In this document: one piece after another, positions 30,934 to 34,181 of the stretch
How the letters are laid out: every line of letters starts with the position of its first letter
Position numbering within the stretch: position 1 is the stretch's first letter
Origin: Sphingobium jiangsuense
Lineage (GTDB): Bacteria; Pseudomonadota; Alphaproteobacteria; Sphingomonadales; Sphingomonadaceae
Length of the DNA: 34,181 bases
Reading direction: 5' to 3'
NCBI RefSeq assembly: GCF_014196495.1
Contig: NZ_JACIDT010000028.1
Coordinates: forward strand, 1 to 34,181
Program-made: the position numbers and the translations under genes
Notes under the pieces: generated by a model
Database searches by the model: none
What the model was told of the DNA's origin: nothing
What the model saw: only the letters and a program-made list of their open reading frames with translations

Positions 30934-30954
30934 CCGGGTTCACCCGCAACCCGG
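30934..30954 (+). terminator. Hairpin in the divergent region
   Basis: CCGGGTT and AACCCGG pair perfectly around a 7-base loop, with TTTGAT after it on the plus strand. No rightward gene precedes it closely, so its role is unclear. Confidence 0.35.
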
Positions 30955-31066
30955 TTTGATCCAACACATAGTCCGTTACTGCGCCCCTTCATCACCACCG
31001 AGCGATCAGCCATCGCACCGCCCTTTATGGCGATTCCTCGTGGGGAAACTGAGACAAGAAATACCG

Positions 31067-31110
31067 TTTTGTGGCGACTTTGACATTATTACGTTGAAAA
31101 TGTCACAAAA
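31067..31110 (+). promoter_or_regulatory. Nested inverted repeats and -35 box upstream of the RloA-like gene
   Basis: TGACATT (31081-31087) pairs with AATGTCA (31099-31105), and TTTTGTG (31067-31073) pairs with CACAAAA (31104-31110). A consensus -35 TTGACA starts at 31080; the -10 is not clear. The layout suggests repressor control of the defence operon. Confidence 0.45.
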
Positions 31111-31141
31111 CGTCGTATCAACAGCCAGAGGAGCGGCATTG

Positions 31142-32356
31142 ATGCTGTACAGTCTGGACATCGAAAACTTCTATTCCATTCGTGAGCGGCAGGTGATCGA
31201 TCTGCGCGCGGCCGGCAACGCGCCTGATGCGCCTGAGAGGCTCGCGCCCATCTGGGCGGGGGCAAAGGAGCGTGCGCCCAAGGTGGTCGCCATCTTCGGT
31301 CCCAACGCCTCAGGCAAGTCGACTGTGCTGCGTGCTCTCTCCTTCATCGCCTGGTTCGTGAGGGACAGCTTCAGCATCGCGCCTGGTGCCCGTCTTCCCT
31401 ATGAACGCTTCAACGACGCGGCCTCCCAAGCGGCCCCAACTCGGCTGTCGGTGTCGCTTGCCGGTCTCGCGGACCCCGAAAGCGACGATCTCGATGGTCC
31501 TCAATGCCGTTACACTTATGAGGTGACCTTGGGCGGTCCGGCGGGACAGGCGCAGGAGGTGTTGTCAGAAGCGATGCTCTATTGGCCACCCGAAACAGGG
31601 CGCAAGGTCCGCCTGTTCGAGCGCGACCATCATGGCAAGGTGACGGCGGCCAGTGCCTTTGGCCTTTCGGGCTACCGGCAAGCGCTGGAGAAGGTACTGC
31701 GTCCGAACGCCAGCGTCATCTCGACGCTCGCCCAGCTCAAGCATCCGTTTGCCACTTCCATCTGGCAGGCTGCCTCGCTCGTGATTTCCAATATCCTGAT
31801 CGAGAAGCAGGATGGACTGGAAGACCAGATGGTGCGCCACTATGCGAACAACCCCGCGCTGGTCGAGGCGCTGAACCGGGAGATCGAACGGATCGATCTC
31901 GGCATCAAGGCGATGCGTCTCGAATCCGGACCCAACGGGCCGATCGCACTGTTCACCCATGAAGGTCATGACGGTCCGATGCCGCTCATGCTGGAAAGCC
32001 ACGGCACGCGGATGTTCCTTCGCATCTATCCCATCATTCTCCAGGCACTCGAAACTGGCGGTCTCGCGGTCATCGACGAACTGGATACCGCCATCCACCC
32101 TCTGGTGCTGCCCGAAATCCTGCGCTGGTTCCATGACCCCGAGCGCAATCCGCACGACGCGCAGCTCTGGATGACCTGCCACAACGCTTCCTTGCTGGAA
32201 GAACTCATCAAGGAGGAGGTGCTGTTCTGCACCAAGGACCGCCGTGGCCGGACGGAGGTTTATACGCTGCGTGACATCCAGGCGGTTCGCCGGGATGATA
32301 ACTATTATCGCAAATATCTGAGCGGCACTTATGGCGCCGTTCCGCAGATCGGATGA
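31142..32356 (+). CDS. RloA-like AAA/SMC-type ATPase (defence)
   Basis: The 404-residue ATPase has Walker A GPNASGKST (53-61), a signature-like SHGTRMF (286-292), Walker B/D-loop AVIDELDTAIHP (309-320) and H-loop His347 in TCHN, as in ABC/SMC-type AAA_15/AAA_21 proteins. With the downstream Toprim gene it forms a pair like RloA-RloB, AbiL or PARIS (AriA-AriB), in which the ATPase senses infection and the Toprim protein is the effector. ATG 31142 has GAGGAG upstream and begins MLYSLDIENFYSIRERQVID, the usual start. It overlaps the next gene by ATGA. Confidence 0.9.
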   Translation: MLYSLDIENFYSIRERQVIDLRAAGNAPDAPERLAPIWAGAKERAPKVVAIFGPNASGKSTVLRALSFIAWFVRDSFSIAPGARLPYERFNDAASQAAPTRLSVSLAGLADPESDDLDGPQCRYTYEVTLGGPAGQAQEVLSEAMLYWPPETGRKVRLFERDHHGKVTAASAFGLSGYRQALEKVLRPNASVISTLAQLKHPFATSIWQAASLVISNILIEKQDGLEDQMVRHYANNPALVEALNREIERIDLGIKAMRLESGPNGPIALFTHEGHDGPMPLMLESHGTRMFLRIYPIILQALETGGLAVIDELDTAIHPLVLPEILRWFHDPERNPHDAQLWMTCHNASLLEELIKEEVLFCTKDRRGRTEVYTLRDIQAVRRDDNYYRKYLSGTYGAVPQIG

Positions 32357-32928
32357 GGCCGCCCCAGCGCCGCCGCCGCATCCCGCAACGCAGGCGATTG
32401 TTCGTTGGCTGCGAGGGCGAGAGTGAGCGCGGCTATGGTGCATTCCTCACGCGGCTGATCGAGGAACAGGAGCTTGCCGTTCATCTGGACATGGCCGTGC
32501 TGCAACCTGGCGGCGGCGATCCCTGCGCCATCGTCGAATTGGCGGTTCAACGGATAGCACAGAAGCAGAAAAGCCGTGGTGAGCCCTACGATCGCAAGAT
32601 CGTGTTTCTGGATGCTGACCGGCTCGGAGCGGTTCCGGACCGTGATCAACGCCTGCTCCAGATCAGTCGCCGCGAACAACTTCATCTCATCTGGCAACGC
32701 CCGTGCCATGAAGCGATGCTTCTGCATCATATCGATGGCTGCGCCCACCTTGCGCCACCAGACTCAAGCGCGGCGGTGCGGGAACTGCGGCGGCGTTGGG
32801 ACGACTATCGCAAAGGCATGCCCGCCGCTCGTTTAGCTGAGCGGCTGGATCTGGACGCTGTCCGACGCGCGGCCGCTGTCGAGAACGACCTTTCCATATT
32901 CCTTATCGAAATCGGTTTGTTGCCCTGA
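32353..32928 (+). CDS. rloB: RloB-like Toprim-type protein (defence effector)
   Basis: The 191-residue protein has the RloB pattern: basic N-terminus, RLFVGCEGESERGYGAFL with the Toprim glutamate (EGESE, 21-25), VFLDADRLG with Asp87 and Asp89, and PCHEAMLLHH (118-127), the common P-x-x-E-x-W-L-L-x-H region. Toprim proteins bind Mg and act on nucleic acid; RloB-family effectors may cleave RNA or DNA during abortive infection. ATG overlaps the ATPase stop by ATGA. AriB of PARIS is a functional analogue with a different family name (DUF4435). Confidence 0.9.
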   Translation: MRPPQRRRRIPQRRRLFVGCEGESERGYGAFLTRLIEEQELAVHLDMAVLQPGGGDPCAIVELAVQRIAQKQKSRGEPYDRKIVFLDADRLGAVPDRDQRLLQISRREQLHLIWQRPCHEAMLLHHIDGCAHLAPPDSSAAVRELRRRWDDYRKGMPAARLAERLDLDAVRRAAAVENDLSIFLIEIGLLP

Positions 32929-33137
32929 CAGCTTGCTTGACCGAGCGCCAATTGGCGTGGACGTACAGATTCAACAGACGGCTTTCGTGTTTTAGTTAGT
33001 GATCGCTCGAGCGAGATGGCGGATCATAGCGTTCTTATAATGCTGGAGCCGCGGGGTTCTATCAATACCGATATGGCTTTAGCGTGCTTTTGGTCATTTT
33101 GGCGTGCGCAGGCTGGTGCATATTGGCGGGGGGAAAG

Positions 33138-34049
33138 ATGCCGATTCCGAAGAAGCTCTACAAGTATCGAAAATTCGACGTGACAACGCTCAATATGGTC
33201 ACGGATCACGGGCTTTATTTTGCCAACCCTCGCAAGTTCAATGATCCGCTGGATTGCGAGCTTTCGATCGAAGCCAATATCAGCCCTCGCAAGTTATCCG
33301 ATCTCCTGAAATTTCTTCTAGGGCCAGAGCGAAAGAAGCACTGGCACCATGAGGTTGGCTGCGCGGTCCACTACGCAAGCGAGGAAGGCGACATAAAAGT
33401 CCGGGGCAAAGCGAGAGACTATCTGAAGCGCATGCTCGCCGAGTCGATCGGCGCTGAAATTCGCAAGGAACTCGACACGCGAGGCGTCCTCGCCTTCTCG
33501 GCCACCTGGCAGTCGGTTTTGATGTGGTCGCACTATGCCGATGAACATCGCGGTATCTGCCTGGAATTCGACACGAGCGAGCTACCGCATAAGCACCTCG
33601 CTGCCGTCAGATATGATGGCGAGCGCTCGATAAAGGCGAGCGATATCTATGCCTGGAAGATCGGCGGCGATAAGGAAGCGGGTAAGCGAGCTTTCGACAT
33701 GCATTTTTATTCCAAGGCGCCGGACTGGAAATATGAACAGGAATGGCGCGACATCGGCGACAAACCGGGAGAGTGCGGTGACTATCGCATCACTGGAATC
33801 TATTTCGGCTTTCGCTGCGACTATGCGGTTAAGGTCGCGATTGTGAAAATGCTCGGCATCAAGACCAACGTCGATTTGTTCGATCTGCATCTTAGTCCGA
33901 AGTCTTTTGAGCTATCCAGAACCCGGGTCGATATCGATGAGATCGATGCGCTGGGCATGCGCGAGCCGCAGGGGATCGAAACGGCGCAGATGATCGCCCA
34001 ATTCGATGACCTCCCCGTCGATATCGACGATATGGAGGGGGCGGCATAG
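33138..34049 (+). CDS. DUF2971 protein
   Basis: The 303-residue protein reads as DUF2971: PKKLYKYRKFDVTTLNMVTD, then LYFANPRKFNDPLDCE, FSATWQSVLMWSHYADEHRG and EQEWRDIGD. These blocks, with conserved F-N-D-P and W-S-H-Y, define the family. Function is unknown; it is often found near defence genes, as here after RloA/RloB. ATG 33138 has GGGGGGAAAG upstream; a longer start at 33084 adds a hydrophobic stretch without a ribosome site. A 209-base gap separates it from rloB, so it may have its own promoter. Confidence 0.9.
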   Translation: MPIPKKLYKYRKFDVTTLNMVTDHGLYFANPRKFNDPLDCELSIEANISPRKLSDLLKFLLGPERKKHWHHEVGCAVHYASEEGDIKVRGKARDYLKRMLAESIGAEIRKELDTRGVLAFSATWQSVLMWSHYADEHRGICLEFDTSELPHKHLAAVRYDGERSIKASDIYAWKIGGDKEAGKRAFDMHFYSKAPDWKYEQEWRDIGDKPGECGDYRITGIYFGFRCDYAVKVAIVKMLGIKTNVDLFDLHLSPKSFELSRTRVDIDEIDALGMREPQGIETAQMIAQFDDLPVDIDDMEGAA

Positions 34050-34181
34050 GTTGGGCAACGTGAGATCTGAGGATCGAAAGCGAGAGTGTCCGTCGTCAGA
34101 ACATTTGGCACAACTCGCGGCGTAAATTAGCGGAGTGCGGGCCTCGTCCTGGGGTTGATATTAAGCGGCGATCTTGCGGTG
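34050..34181. other. Right edge, no gene called
   Basis: No complete gene is visible. The minus-strand frame entering from the right ends HRKIAA-stop at 34161, which could be the C-terminus of a leftward gene such as a transposase, but seven codons are not enough to claim it. Confidence 0.3.

Larger units (their letters stand above)
30678..31141. other. Divergent intergenic region between fecI remnant and RloA-like gene
   Basis: These 464 bases separate the leftward siderophore operon from the rightward defence genes. They contain the hairpin CCGGGTT/AACCCGG (30934-30954) followed by TTTGAT, and nested inverted repeats near 31067-31110. No gene with a good ribosome site is seen; the in-frame extension of the ATPase ORF to 30911 is rejected. 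Confidence 0.5.

Noticed and set aside
34161..34181. C-terminus of a leftward transposase (HRKIAA-stop)
   Set aside because: Seven codons at the edge are too few, and no terminal inverted repeat could be matched within the window.
1..34181. CRISPR array, tRNA or rRNA genes
   Set aside because: I looked for regularly spaced repeats and cloverleaf-like or conserved rRNA segments and found none.

Overview
The window looks like accessory DNA of a sphingomonad-type alphaproteobacterium (Sphingobium, Sphingopyxis or Novosphingobium are the best guesses). The DNA is GC-rich. Supporting features are a MucR/Ros regulator, an alphaproteobacterial SOS-box motif GTTC-N7-GTTC, DUF5818, DUF6117, DUF736 and DUF2493 proteins, and a TonB receptor/PepSY/DUF3649/DUF3325 siderophore operon. 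These family calls come from reading the translations against remembered families; no search was run. The left two thirds resembles the backbone of a conjugative plasmid or integrative conjugative element. The right third is a set of cargo modules.

Layout. (1) 1-5000, transfer-related: the end of a rightward gene (possibly RadC-like), a leftward ribbon-helix-helix gene overlapping the coupling protein gene traD, a small rightward gene, then leftward DUF2493 and DUF736 genes. The DUF736 protein ends in an SSB-like acidic tip. (2) 5000-5470: gene-free DNA with a 260-bp imperfect palindrome made of three perfectly conserved blocks. (3) 5470-7200: small genes, one rightward gene directly behind an SOS-box motif. 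(4) 7200-20275: about 13 kb of leftward genes, many overlapping by ATGA: DUF932 first, then many uncharacterised proteins, a GHKL ATPase, DUF6117, a zinc-ribbon protein, a PP-loop/PAPS-reductase-like protein and a Phd/VapC toxin-antitoxin pair. Several genes are preceded by a shared purine-rich leader motif, and several spacers carry a similar GC-rich hairpin. (5) 20790-22530: an unrecognised leftward gene and rightward MucR. (6) 22840-23830: a ParD-like/zeta toxin-antitoxin operon with a palindrome over its promoter. (7) 23835-30680: a leftward iron-siderophore uptake operon whose fecI-fecR regulators are broken. (8) 31142-34049: a RloA/RloB-like ATPase plus Toprim defence pair, then a DUF2971 gene.

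How they work together. TraD would dock DNA to a type IV secretion channel, and the RHH protein probably autoregulates the tra end of the operon through three operator-like 16-mers. The 13-kb leftward cluster behaves as one or a few transcription units and is mostly of unknown function. The two toxin-antitoxin pairs and the RloAB-like pair are stability and defence cargo. The TonB operon imports ferric siderophores, but fecI is reduced to its first ~45 codons and joined to a 5'-truncated fecR, so signal-dependent control is probably lost.

Suspected decay events are the fecI-fecR deletion, a one-base frameshift at the end of the DUF6117 gene, and a lost stop that puts a small gene in frame with the GHKL ATPase.
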